From NCBI RefSeq assembly GCF_051414055.1, contig NZ_JBLKNX010000023.1:1-64000 (forward strand): a stretch of DNA of 64,000 bases, written 5' to 3'. Under the pieces are notes generated by a model. That model did not search any database and was not told the DNA's origin. It saw only the letters and a program-made list of their open reading frames with translations. Of this stretch, positions 52,221 through 60,918 are shown in pieces (within the stretch, counting starts at the first letter, position 1; each line of letters starts with the position of its first letter). The DNA is from Halosimplex halobium (GTDB taxonomy: Archaea; Halobacteriota; Halobacteria; Halobacteriales; Haloarculaceae). A program made the translations under genes and the position numbers.

Positions 52221-53306
52221 ATGAAAGTCGTCCTGATTGGTGTCGGTCAGGCCGGGGGCAAGGTGACCCAGCGGCTGGCCGAGTACGACTACGATATGGG
52301 GTTCGGCGCCGTCCAGGGCGCCATGGCGGTCAACACCGCCGAAGCGGACCTGCGGAATCTCGACATCGATACGATGCTTATCGGCCGCGACCGCGTCAAG
52401 GGCCACGGGGTCGGCGGCGACAACGAGCTCGGCGCGGAGATCATGCAGGACGAGGCGACGGAGGTGATGGACGGCCTCGACGCGAAGCTCTCCACCGACG
52501 CGGAGGCCGTCGTCATCGTCGCCGGCCTCGGCGGCGGCACCGGCTCCGGCGGCGCGCCCGCGCTGGCCCGCGAGCTCAAGCGCATCCACGACATCCCCGT
52601 CTACGTCGTCGGTATCCTCCCCGGGCGCGACGAGGGCGCCATCTACCAGGCCAACGCCGGCCGCTCGCTCAAGACCGTCGCCCGCGAGGCCGACTCGCTC
52701 CTCCTCATCGACAACGACGCCTGGCGCAGCGCCGGCGAGAGCCTCGAAGAGGGCTTCGCCGAGATCAACGACAACATCGCCCAGCGGCTGGGCTTGCTGT
52801 TCGCCTCCGGCGAGATCGACGCCGTCGACGAGGTCGCCGAGAGCGTCGTCGACTCCTCGGAGATCATCAACACCCTCCGCCCCGGCGGCATGGCGGTGCT
52901 CGGCTACGCCAGCGCCGCCGCCAGCGAGGACGCCGGCGAGAACGTCAACGCGATCACCTCGACGACGCGCAACGCCCTCCTGACCGGCACCAGCGTCCCC
53001 AACGTCGTCGAGGCGGAGACGGGCCTGCTCGTCGTCGCCGGCCAGCCCGAGCGCATCTCCCGGAAGGGCGTCGAGCGCGCCCGCTCGTGGATCGAGGAGG
53101 AGACCGGCAGCATGCAGGTCCGCGGCGGCGACTTCCCGCTCGACTCCGACCGCATCGCCGCCCTGGTCCTGCTGGGCGGCGTCGAGCGCTCCAGCCGCAT
53201 CGACGAGTTCATGGAGCGCGCCCGTGAGGCCCACGAGGCGAACGACGACGACGGCGCCGAGGCCAAGGAAGCGTTCGTCAACGAGGAACTCGACGACCTG
53301 TTCTGA
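52221..53306 (+). CDS. CetZ-type tubulin/FtsZ superfamily protein
   Basis: A 361-residue GTPase. The nucleotide loop is GVGQAGGKVTQRLAEYDYDM (start), the T4 signature is GLGGGTGSGGAP (104-110 include GGGTGSG), and the T7-like region NDAWRSAGESLEEGFAEIND matches CetZ proteins, which carry a DNDAWR block. CetZ proteins polymerise and control cell shape and motility; paralogues differ in role, and I cannot say which this is. The protein is shorter than the best-known CetZ1 and lacks a long tail. The gene is divergent from the coiled-coil gene by 80 bp. Confidence 0.88.
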   Translation: MKVVLIGVGQAGGKVTQRLAEYDYDMGFGAVQGAMAVNTAEADLRNLDIDTMLIGRDRVKGHGVGGDNELGAEIMQDEATEVMDGLDAKLSTDAEAVVIVAGLGGGTGSGGAPALARELKRIHDIPVYVVGILPGRDEGAIYQANAGRSLKTVAREADSLLLIDNDAWRSAGESLEEGFAEINDNIAQRLGLLFASGEIDAVDEVAESVVDSSEIINTLRPGGMAVLGYASAAASEDAGENVNAITSTTRNALLTGTSVPNVVEAETGLLVVAGQPERISRKGVERARSWIEEETGSMQVRGGDFPLDSDRIAALVLLGGVERSSRIDEFMERAREAHEANDDDGAEAKEAFVNEELDDLF

Positions 53307-53396
53307 GCCCGTCGCTCGACGGTCGCGGTCGCCGTTCGGCACGCTCCCCCGCCCGGAAGCGAAAGCTCTAATCGCCGGGGCGGGGAACTGCAGGGT

Positions 53397-53690
53397 ATGG
53401 CTGACGACGACTCCGAGGAGGAGGAGACGCTCGCGGTCGAACTCGGCGAGGGCGAACCCGTCGAGGGCGCGCCGCTGGCCCGCGTCGCCTCGCGGCTGAA
53501 CTGGGGCGCCGCCCACAGCGACATCGTCGAGCGCGAGGGCGAGACGACCATCCGCACGCCCGACGGGCCGCGGGAACTCGCCGACGTGATGGACGAGGTC
53601 GACACCCCCTACTTCGAGACCCGTCAGGAGTTCACCGAGGCCGTCCGCGAGGTTATCGGCACCGGCCCCATCCCCACTGCCGAGGAGTGA
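53397..53690 (+). CDS. DUF5789-type small haloarchaeal protein
   Basis: A 97-residue acidic protein: LAVELGEGEPVEGAPLARVA then RLNWGAAHSDIVEREGETTI and EVDTPYFETRQEFTEAVREV. This matches a small family widespread in haloarchaea (DUF5789). Function unknown. It follows cetZ by 90 bp on the same strand. Confidence 0.72.
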   Translation: MADDDSEEEETLAVELGEGEPVEGAPLARVASRLNWGAAHSDIVEREGETTIRTPDGPRELADVMDEVDTPYFETRQEFTEAVREVIGTGPIPTAEE

Positions 53691-53804
53691 CTGGCTGACT
53701 AGCCCCTCTGTCCGGAGCGAGCAGCCGAGGTCACAGAGCGGGTGAGTTCCGATGCTCGGCCCGACAGGTGGGAATCGTCCGGCCGCGTTGCGTCCGACTG
53801 TTTC

Positions 53805-54062
53805 TCACGAGTGTCGGTCGATCCACGCGCAGAACGACTCGAAATTCTCCGCGCCTGCGTCGTCGGCGATGTCCCGCAGCGTGCCGATACTGATCGAGTC
53901 GTGGGCGGGGACCGCCACGATCCGCGGGTCGGTTTCGTCGTGGTCGGCCGGCGGGTCCCATCTGAGGATCAGGTGATCGCCGGTGGTTCGCACGTGTCGG
54001 AACCCGCCGACGTTGACCAGCACTTTGTACACGTCTTCACCGGAGAAGTCGCGCGTGACCAT
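53805..54062 (-). CDS. hicA: HicA-type mRNA interferase toxin
   Basis: An 85-residue protein. The dsRBD-like HicA fold is visible: DFSGEDVYKVLVNVGGFRHV, then GDHLILRWDPP with the catalytic His in the GDH motif (residue 30), and VPAHDSISIGTLRDIADDAG. HicA toxins cleave mRNA. The HicB antitoxin gene lies directly upstream with a 5-nt gap, so the pair is one operon. Confidence 0.85.
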   Translation of the reverse strand: MVTRDFSGEDVYKVLVNVGGFRHVRTTGDHLILRWDPPADHDETDPRIVAVPAHDSISIGTLRDIADDAGAENFESFCAWIDRHS

Positions 54063-54067
54063 CCGCG

Positions 54068-54343
54068 TTACTGGAGCACGTCCGGCAGATCGTCGTCCTG
54101 CGTCCGCGCCCGTTCGGGGTCGACGCCGAGGTCTCGCAGTTCCTCGTCGGTCGGCTCGTGACCGCCGTCGCCGGTCACGGCTTCGACGACGGCGTCCAGG
54201 TTCTCCAGCGCGGCCGACCGTGTCGCCCCCTGCGCGGACACTTCGACCTGCAGGTCGCGCGCGGTCCACTGTCCGTCGGGGTTCTCGACGAGCCGGATCT
54301 CCCGGGGCTCGTCGTCGCTGCCCCCCGCGTCGGCGCGTGCCAT
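54068..54343 (-). CDS. hicB: HicB-type antitoxin
   Basis: A 91-residue acidic protein. The partial RNase H-like fold is seen as IRLVENPDGQWTARDLQVEV with QGATRSAALENLDAVVEAVT, matching HicB antitoxins. The C-terminal part (DEELRDLGVDPERARTQDDD) is acidic rather than a clear HTH, so DNA binding may be weaker. It precedes HicA, the usual order in many archaea, and would neutralise it. Confidence 0.82.
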   Translation of the reverse strand: MARADAGGSDDEPREIRLVENPDGQWTARDLQVEVSAQGATRSAALENLDAVVEAVTGDGGHEPTDEELRDLGVDPERARTQDDDLPDVLQ

Positions 54344-54426
54344 ATCACGAGATGGCTCCCCATCCGGGAAAACGCTTCGGGGGTGGGCGACGGGCGGCGA
54401 GGAGTGTGTGATCGCGATGATTCGAC

Positions 54427-55596
54427 TCAATCGAGCAGCTGGTCGGCGATGGTGTTGCGCAGCACTTCGCTGGTGCCCTCGTAGATCTCCGACAGCTTCG
54501 CGTCGCGGTAGTAGCGCTCGACGTCGAAATCCCTCGTGTAGCCGTAGCCGCCGTGGATCTGGATGGCCTCGTTGCACACCTCGCGGGCCATCTCCGAGGC
54601 GTACAGCTTCGCCTGGGCGGCCTCCTTGACGTAGCGCTCGCCGCGCATCTTCCGGTCGGCCGCGGCGTGCATGAGATAGCGAGCCGCCCGGATCTTCGTG
54701 TCCATGTCCGCCAGCTTGTGCTGGATGGCCTGGAACTCCGAGATGGGCTGGTCGAACTGCTCGCGGTCCTGGGCGTACGCCAGCGCGTCGTCGAGTGCGG
54801 CCTGCGCGAGCCCGATGGAGCGGGCGGCGATGGTGATGCGGCCGCCGTTGAGCGTCTTGAGCGCCTGGACGAACCCCTCGCCCTCCTCGCCGAGTCTGCG
54901 GTCGGCGGGGACTTCCAGCCCGTCGAACCGGAGCTCCGCCGTCGGGCAGCCCTTGTCCCCGAGCTTGTGCTCGGTCCCTTCGACGTGGAACCCGTCGTCC
55001 TCCGCCGGGCGGACGACGAACGAGGAGATCCCCTTGCCGCCGGCCTCGGGGTCGGTCTTGGCGAAGACGACCACCGTGTCGGCCACGGAGCCGTTGGAGA
55101 TCCACAGCTTCCCGCCGTCGATGACGTAGCTGTCGGGCTCGCCGGCACCCTCGGTGTCGCCGCCGACGGGCTCCGCAGTGGTCTCCATCGCGGGCACGTC
55201 GCTCCCGGCGCCGGGTTCCGAGAGCGCGAACGCGCCGACCTCCTCGCCCTCGGCCATCGGGACGAGGTATCGCTCGCGCTGGGCTTCCGTCCCGAACTCG
55301 TAGACCATGTTGCAGGCCAGCGAGACGTGCGCGGCGACGATGGTCCCCAGCCCGCCGGAGCCGCGGGAGATCTCGACCAGCGCCTCCGGGTAGGCGTGGT
55401 AGTCGAGGCCGGCGCCGCCGTACTCCTCGGGGATCGGCATCCCCATCAGCCCCAGGTCGGCCATCCGGTCGACCAGGTCCGCGGGGAACTCGTCGGTCTC
55501 GTCGATCTCGGCGGCCCGCGGGACGACCTCCTCGTCGACGAACTCCGCGACCATGTCGCGGATCTGGCGCTGCTCCTGCGTGAGGGCGAAGTCCAT
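54427..55596 (-). CDS. acyl-CoA dehydrogenase
   Basis: A 389-residue flavoenzyme. N-terminal helical domain DFALTQEQRQIRDMVAEFVD, the FAD-binding blocks AFALSEPGAGSDVPAM and LWISNGSVADTVVVFAKT, the C-terminal domain YAQDREQFDQPISEFQAIQH and AIQIHGGYGYTRDFDVERYY, and the catalytic glutamate E373 in IYEGTSEVLRN. It oxidises acyl-CoA to enoyl-CoA in beta-oxidation. The 3-hydroxyacyl-CoA dehydrogenase gene at 59787 is of the same pathway, 4 kb away. Confidence 0.93.
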   Translation of the reverse strand: MDFALTQEQRQIRDMVAEFVDEEVVPRAAEIDETDEFPADLVDRMADLGLMGMPIPEEYGGAGLDYHAYPEALVEISRGSGGLGTIVAAHVSLACNMVYEFGTEAQRERYLVPMAEGEEVGAFALSEPGAGSDVPAMETTAEPVGGDTEGAGEPDSYVIDGGKLWISNGSVADTVVVFAKTDPEAGGKGISSFVVRPAEDDGFHVEGTEHKLGDKGCPTAELRFDGLEVPADRRLGEEGEGFVQALKTLNGGRITIAARSIGLAQAALDDALAYAQDREQFDQPISEFQAIQHKLADMDTKIRAARYLMHAAADRKMRGERYVKEAAQAKLYASEMAREVCNEAIQIHGGYGYTRDFDVERYYRDAKLSEIYEGTSEVLRNTIADQLLD

Positions 55597-55629
55597 GTGA
55601 CTCGATAGCGCGGCTCGCCCCTTGATTGT

Positions 55630-56045
55630 TCGCCAGGACGAGAGAGCGAAGCTCTCTCGAACCAAGCGGGATATCCGCGCCCTCCGCACCGCCCGCGCGG
55701 ATAGTGGCCCGCTCAGGCGACCAGGCAAGCGCGAGCGCGCCTCGCCCGTTCAGTCCGCCAGGACCGCGCCGCACAGCACCGCAGACGGCCACGACCCTCC
55801 CCAACCGATTGCGCTGTCTGCGGGCGACCCGAGCGTCGCCCGCATGGCCCGAGGGACTTCCGGTCCCTCGCTGCTCGCAGGCTGCGATGCTCATCCACCG
55901 TCGGAGCAAGCTCCGACGAGCCTTCGTTCACACAGTTCACGAAGACCTCGCGCGGTTCCGTCGCGCGCATGAAAGCGCGCCAACGTCAGAGCAAGCTCTG
56001 ACGGCCCTCGGAATCGCAAGCGATTCCGAGACGACAGCGCACGCC
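55630..56045 (-). repeat. dispersed intergenic repeat, copy B, with many hairpins
   Basis: The 540-bp gap 55597-56136 has no gene but aligns, inverted, with 19655-19970. It contains six perfect hairpins: arms of 9 bp at 55639-55659 (centre GAA), 10 bp at 55819-55844, 8 bp at 55850-55870, 9 bp at 55899-55918, 9 bp at 55984-56003 and 11 bp at 56007-56030. Three have the exact centre GC-AA-GC. The arms differ in sequence but each is nearly perfect. Shared blocks with copy A include the reverse complement of GTCTGCGGTGCTGTGCGG. Confidence 0.75.
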
Positions 56046-56136
56046 GACCGCACCGCAACCGCTCACTACAACAGCAGTCACCTGTACTGAACACCGCCAG
56101 TCGGTCGGTATCAGGCTACGAATCGCGCGGAGCCGT

Positions 56137-57021
56137 TCAGGCGCGGGTCGCCTCGACGGACAGATCCTCGTCGACGACGAGTTCGAGCCGTTCGTCCTCG
56201 CAGGGGACGGCGAGTTCGACCGCCCAGGGGTCGGTCGAGCGGACGGTGAGGTGGCGGTCGGTCATCGCCCACTCGAACTCCCAGTGGGGACGGCTCGTCA
56301 CGTCGACGCCGTGGTCGTGGAAGAAGGAGACCACGGCGGGGTGATAGAGGAGCGCGAGGCCGACCGACATGTAGTGGCTGGCGCCGCAGTTGTCGCAGTC
56401 GGTGCTGACGAAGGCGTCGAACCGGTCGCTGCCGTCGCTCCAGACCGCCTCGCCGGGGACGAACTCGGTCTCCAGGGGGTTGACGCAGGTCGGGCAGACG
56501 CCGCGGGCGTAAGCGAGCATCTCGTGGCGGTTGTACTGGTCGACGCGTTCGAGCACGTCGCGCCTGTCGCCCGTCTCGACGGCGCTGGGGGGCACCTGCG
56601 TGTGCGAGTAGAGGTGGTCACACCCCGGACAGCGAAGTTCGAACGTGCCCTCGTCGTAGTACCCCTCGACCGGGGCTCCGCAGAAGTAGCAGTCGAGCCC
56701 GATCTCGAAGGCGTCGAGGGAGACGCGGCGGTTGACGCTCCCCGCGCGGACGAGGCGGTAGAGCGCGACCCCCTCCGAGCGGAGGGTGTAGCCGTCCGCG
56801 TCGCGGTCGACGAACTCGCCGGTCAGTTGCGAGAGGTGGTAGTTGAACTGCCCGCTGTCCATCTCCGGGTCGACGCGCTCGCGCAGTTCCGAGAAGGCGA
56901 TCCCCTCGTGGGGCCGCTCGCCGAGCGCGCGGAGGATCGCCGCGCGCGTCTCGTTGCCGACCAGCGCGAAGGCGTCCTCCGGCGCGGCGTCGGCCGGCGG
57001 ATCCGGGTCGTCGTCCGGCAT
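56137..57021 (-). CDS. HTH transcriptional regulator with zinc-ribbon C-terminal domain
   Basis: A 294-residue protein. The N-terminus is an ArsR-type winged helix, FALVGNETRAAILRALGERP then SELRERVDPEMDSGQFNYHL, and a wing GEFVDRDADGYTLRSEGVAL. The C-terminal half has three cysteine pairs (CYFC, CPGC near 135; CPTC near 178; CDNC near 213) in zinc ribbons. This combination is common among haloarchaeal regulators. Target unknown; it is divergent from the aldo/keto reductase gene, which may be regulated by it. Confidence 0.85.
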   Translation of the reverse strand: MPDDDPDPPADAAPEDAFALVGNETRAAILRALGERPHEGIAFSELRERVDPEMDSGQFNYHLSQLTGEFVDRDADGYTLRSEGVALYRLVRAGSVNRRVSLDAFEIGLDCYFCGAPVEGYYDEGTFELRCPGCDHLYSHTQVPPSAVETGDRRDVLERVDQYNRHEMLAYARGVCPTCVNPLETEFVPGEAVWSDGSDRFDAFVSTDCDNCGASHYMSVGLALLYHPAVVSFFHDHGVDVTSRPHWEFEWAMTDRHLTVRSTDPWAVELAVPCEDERLELVVDEDLSVEATRA

Positions 57022-57148
57022 ACCCGACCGTTCCCGACTCACGGCGAAATAGGTTGGGGGCGCCGTCGGTCGACCGACCGGGCGGCACGAAGGGGAACCA
57101 TCGACCGGATCGGCCACCTTTTTCGCCAGAGCGGCCCAGCGATCGGGT

Positions 57149-58141
57149 ATGGACACGCGCGAGTTCGGCTCGACAGGCTGGACGGTCACGGAGATCGGCC
57201 TCGGCACCTGGAACGTCGGCCCGTCGTGGGGCGACGTGACCGACGAGCAGGCCAGGGAGGCCATCCGCACGGCGCTGGACGACGGCGTCAACCTCGTCGA
57301 CACCGCCGAGGTGTACGGACAGGGCCGCGCCGAGCGGCTCATCGGCGAGGTGCTCGACGAGCGCGACCCCGACAGGAAGGTCTACGTCCCCACGAAGGCC
57401 GCGCCGGACGAGGACGGCGGCCACTCCGAGGAAGGGCTCCGGTCGTCGGTCGAGGGCTCGCTCGACCGGCTCGGCGTCGACTCGCTGGACCTCGTCCAGC
57501 TGCACTGCCCCGAGACGGAGGCGTTCTACGACCCGACGAACTTCCGGGTGCTGGAGGAGCTCAAGGCGGAGGGGCTGATCGACCACGCCGGCGTCAGCGT
57601 CGAGAAGGTCGAGGAGGCCGACAAGGCCATCGAGTACGACGTGGTCGAGTCGGTGCAGATCATCTTCAACCCGCTGCGCCAGCGCCCGGCCGAGCGGTTC
57701 TTCGAGCGGGCGGCGAACGAGGACATCGGGATCATCGTCCGCGTCCCGCTGGCGTCGGGCCTGCTCGCCGACGCCTTCGAAGGGCCGGAGGACTTCGGCG
57801 AAGGCGACCACCGCCGCACCGCCGCCGAGGAGGGCGTCGACGCCGGCGTCGGCCGCAAGGGCGGCGAGACGTTCGCGGGCGTCCCCTTCGAGGACGGCCT
57901 GGCCGCCGTCGACGACCTGCGGCCGTTCGTCCCCGACGACGCGACGATGGCACAGTTCACGCTCCGGTGGATCCTCGACCACGACGCCGTCTCGACGGTG
58001 ATCCCGGGGTCGACGAGCCCCGAACACGTCGCCGAGAACGACGCCGCGGCCGACCTGGAGCCGCTCAGCCACCAGACCCACGGCGCGGTCCGCGACATCT
58101 ACGACGAGCACGCCCGCGACTACGTCCACCACCGCTGGTAG
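57149..58141 (+). CDS. aldo/keto reductase
   Basis: A 330-residue NADP-type oxidoreductase of the AKR superfamily. The catalytic set is D51, Y56 (AEVYG), K83 (PTKAAP) and H119 (QLHCP). The cofactor loop in the C-terminal half includes IRVPLASGLLADAF-type strand and VIPGSTSPEHVAEN. Substrate unknown. The intergenic region to the divergent HTH gene (128 bp) likely holds promoters for both. Confidence 0.92.
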   Translation: MDTREFGSTGWTVTEIGLGTWNVGPSWGDVTDEQAREAIRTALDDGVNLVDTAEVYGQGRAERLIGEVLDERDPDRKVYVPTKAAPDEDGGHSEEGLRSSVEGSLDRLGVDSLDLVQLHCPETEAFYDPTNFRVLEELKAEGLIDHAGVSVEKVEEADKAIEYDVVESVQIIFNPLRQRPAERFFERAANEDIGIIVRVPLASGLLADAFEGPEDFGEGDHRRTAAEEGVDAGVGRKGGETFAGVPFEDGLAAVDDLRPFVPDDATMAQFTLRWILDHDAVSTVIPGSTSPEHVAENDAAADLEPLSHQTHGAVRDIYDEHARDYVHHRW

Positions 58142-58351
58142 CGACCCCGGAGCCGGCCCGTCGTTCGACACGCACTCCGAAATCTTCTTACGGGTGCCCG
58201 TCCCCGTCGTCTCCCGTCGAGTGAGGAGCGCTCGGGAGCGCTCCGTGGGTGCGTTTCAGCCGGAGATCACGGCCGGCCAGCCCCCGCGCTGTCGGCCGGA
58301 TCTCCACCCGAAAACGGCGGGTTCGTTGCTCGGCGTTTCTCCGCCGCGCGC

Positions 58352-59704
58352 TCAGTCGACGCTCGCGCGTTCGGTCCAGTCGGCGGAGTCGACCGCTCCG
58401 CCGTCGGCGTCCGGTCCGCGACCCAGGAGATAGAGGGGAAGGCCGAACGCGACGGTCGCCGCGGCCCACGGGACCGTGGTGAAGACGGACAGCAGGATCC
58501 CGAGGAGCGGCGAGGCCGACGGCGTATAGAGGACGGCGGCGCCGAACGGCGCCACCAGTAGCGTCAGCGCGACGACGGCCGTCGCCGTCCGGTCACGACC
58601 GCGAGCGCGACCCAGCGGGAACCAGAGGACGGCGGGGATCGAAAGCAGTGCCGCCCGGAGGGCGACGATAGAGGCGGTGCTCGCGATCGCGGCCACGGAC
58701 AGCGCCCCCAGGAGCGTCCACCCGAGCGCGGCGCGCGGGGAGACGGAGTCCGCGTCGACCGCGAGTCTCGCGACGGCCCCGTACAGCGCGGCGAAGACCA
58801 GCACCGTCTCGGCGACGGCGGGCGCGACGAGGTCGGGCCCGACGAGCGACCCGGCGGCCAACAGGACCCCGGCGGCGCTGGCGCCCGCGAGCACCGTTCC
58901 GACCCGCGACGACTCGGCGGTCGGTAGCTCGTCGCCCCAGCGGGCCACCGCCAGTAGCAGTGCAGCGAACCCGAGGGCGGGTACGAGGCCGAGGACGAGC
59001 GCGCTCGGCTCCGCGAGCCCGACGCCGAAGGCGACGAATCCGACGGTCGTCAGCGCGCGGGCCCCGGGGCCGTCCGAGAGTGCGAACGCCAGGCGGGTAT
59101 CGCTCCCCAGTCCCGGCTCCTCGTCGGTGGAGCGCCAGACGACCGCGCCGTTCTCGACGGTCGCAGCCGATGGTGCGCGACTCACGACGGTGCCGTTCGG
59201 CCCCTCGATCCGGAGCCGGTCCGCTTCGAGGTCGAGCCCGGCCCGGCGAGCCCGCGGGTCCAGCAGGTCGACGAGGACGACGCCGCCGAGGCTCCGGTGG
59301 GCCACGCCGGGCCGGTCGAAGGTGACGACGAGCGTGTCGTTCGCGACCGACGTACGCAGGTTCCGCGGGGTGTCGACGACGGTGCGGCGGTCGAAACTCG
59401 CGCGGACGACGCGCTCGCGGAGCGTCGCGTTCGCGGCGAGGCGGTCGGCCGCGCGGTCGTCGACCCGGACGCGGGCGTGCCAGCGGCCGCTCCCGTCCTC
59501 GCGGACGCGGATCGTCGCCGCGCCGTACTCGACGGTGAGCGGAACGCCGGCGTCCTCGGCCGCGGCGGCGAGTCCGTCCCCGCAGACACCGCAGACTGTT
59601 TCCGGCGGCGGTGCCGCGGCCGCGGGTCCGACCGCTACGGCCCCGACGCCCGAACAGACGAGGAGGGCCGCGACTGCGAGGAGAGTGGGACGACGGGCTG
59701 TCAT
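58352..59704 (-). CDS. polytopic membrane protein with exported N-terminal domain
   Basis: A 450-residue protein. A Sec signal (TLLAVAALLVCSGVGAVAVG) is followed by a 200-residue extracellular domain beginning with cysteines (CGVCGDG) and including YGAATIRVREDGSGRWHARV. Then come about eight membrane helices (from ALTTVGFVAFGVGLAEPSAL onward). The layout, an exported domain joined to a membrane core, resembles uncharacterised haloarchaeal proteins; I recognise no transporter motif. Base composition matches the host. Confidence 0.72.
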   Translation of the reverse strand: MTARRPTLLAVAALLVCSGVGAVAVGPAAAAPPPETVCGVCGDGLAAAAEDAGVPLTVEYGAATIRVREDGSGRWHARVRVDDRAADRLAANATLRERVVRASFDRRTVVDTPRNLRTSVANDTLVVTFDRPGVAHRSLGGVVLVDLLDPRARRAGLDLEADRLRIEGPNGTVVSRAPSAATVENGAVVWRSTDEEPGLGSDTRLAFALSDGPGARALTTVGFVAFGVGLAEPSALVLGLVPALGFAALLLAVARWGDELPTAESSRVGTVLAGASAAGVLLAAGSLVGPDLVAPAVAETVLVFAALYGAVARLAVDADSVSPRAALGWTLLGALSVAAIASTASIVALRAALLSIPAVLWFPLGRARGRDRTATAVVALTLLVAPFGAAVLYTPSASPLLGILLSVFTTVPWAAATVAFGLPLYLLGRGPDADGGAVDSADWTERASVD

Positions 59705-59786
59705 CACTCCCCTTCTCACTCGCCCGTCCCAAGTGGGCATCGGAGAGTCAACCGGGGGTTTCACCTTCTCGCGCCGGTGGGCCGTC

Positions 59787-60647
59787 TCACTCGTACTCGT
59801 AGAAGCCCCGGCCGGTCTTCTTCCCGAGGTCGCCGGCTTCCACCTTGCGCTTGAGGAGGTAGGCGGGTTTGTAGCGGTCGCCCAGTTCCTCGTGGAGCGT
59901 CTCGGAGGCGTGGAGACACACGTCGAGGCCGATGTGGTCGGCGAGTTCGAGCGGGCCCATCGGGACGTTCGTGCCGAGTTCCATCCCGCGGTCGATGTCC
60001 TCCCTGGCGGCGACGCCCTCGTCGTAGGCGCGGATCCCCTCGTTGATCCACGGCATCAGGATCCGGTTGGTCACGAACCCCGGCTTGTCGTCGGCCTCCC
60101 AGGTCTCCTTGCCCAGGGCCTCGGCGAAGTCGTGGGCGAACTCCACGACCGCGGGGTCGGTCTTCTCGCCGACGACCACCTCGACGCCTTTCATCACCGG
60201 GACGGGGTTCATGAAGTGCAGGCCGACCACGTTCGCCGGCCGGTCGGTGGCGGCGGCGATGGTCGTGATCGAGAGCGTGCTCGTGTTCGTGGCGAGCACC
60301 ACGTCGTCGTCGGTCACCTCGTCGAGGTCGGCGAACACGTCCCGCTTGACGTCGATGTCTTCGACGACCGCCTCGACCACCAGGTCCGCGTCCGCGAGGT
60401 CGGCCAGATCCGTCGTGCCGGTCACCCGGCCGCGCATCCGTTCGGCCTCCGACTCGCTGACGGTCCCCTTCTCGACGAGGCGGTCGAGCCCCTCGGTCAG
60501 GTTCTCGATCCCCTCGTCGACGAGGTCCCCCTCGATGTCCCTGAGGACGACCTCGTAGCCCGACTGGGTGGCGACCTGTGCGATCCCGCTGCCCATGGTG
60601 CCGGCGCCGACGACGCCGACGGTGTCGATGGCATCGAGTCCGCGCAT
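59787..60647 (-). CDS. hbd: 3-hydroxyacyl-CoA dehydrogenase
   Basis: A 286-residue enzyme of fatty acid beta-oxidation, or 3-hydroxybutyryl-CoA metabolism. It has the Rossmann start TVGVVGAGTMGSGIAQVATQ, then VVEAVVEDIDVKRDVFADLD, and the substrate-site blocks LHFMNPVPVMKGVEVV and TNRILMPWINEGIRAYDEGV. The C-terminal domain ends with GRGFYEYE. The length is normal for the single-domain type. It is close to the acyl-CoA dehydrogenase and may act downstream of it. Confidence 0.93.
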   Translation of the reverse strand: MRGLDAIDTVGVVGAGTMGSGIAQVATQSGYEVVLRDIEGDLVDEGIENLTEGLDRLVEKGTVSESEAERMRGRVTGTTDLADLADADLVVEAVVEDIDVKRDVFADLDEVTDDDVVLATNTSTLSITTIAAATDRPANVVGLHFMNPVPVMKGVEVVVGEKTDPAVVEFAHDFAEALGKETWEADDKPGFVTNRILMPWINEGIRAYDEGVAAREDIDRGMELGTNVPMGPLELADHIGLDVCLHASETLHEELGDRYKPAYLLKRKVEAGDLGKKTGRGFYEYE

Positions 60648-60883
60648 ACCCCATCTGCGCCCGCCGCCGGCGTAAGCCTACTCCCGCCGCGTCCCACCCG
60701 GTCGACTGTGTCGTCCCGCCCGGCGTCCCGGTACGTGCCGGACTGTGGTCGGATACTTGCCACTTCGACCGACCGCTCCCCGCGGATCCCCGAGATCGCC
60801 CGATTTCGGCGTCACGAACGATTGTGAAGGACACGCACGGTCGAATCGTTTACTCGCCCGGTAGTAAATAATGTCAGAAAGAA

Positions 60884-60892
60884 GATATATAC
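60884..60892 (+). promoter_or_regulatory. TATA box of the aldolase-FBPase operon
   Basis: GATATATAC lies about 30 bp before the ATG at 60919, giving a leaderless transcript. This is evidence that the in-frame ATG at 60871, upstream of the box, is not used. Confidence 0.65.
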
Positions 60893-60918
60893 GTGCGGTC
60901 CGTGTACGGGTATCCGTA

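Noticed and set aside
54344..55909. Long minus-strand frame joining the HicB antitoxin to the repeat at 55.7 kb
   Set aside because: It runs through the antisense of a different frame of the acyl-CoA dehydrogenase, which is a complete enzyme with its catalytic glutamate; HicB has its own ATG at 54343.
60871..60918. Upstream ATG for the aldolase, giving 16 more residues
   Set aside because: The TATA box GATATATAC lies between this ATG and the one at 60919, so the transcript most likely begins after it; the extra residues (SERRYIRAVRVRVSV) are basic and not typical of the family.
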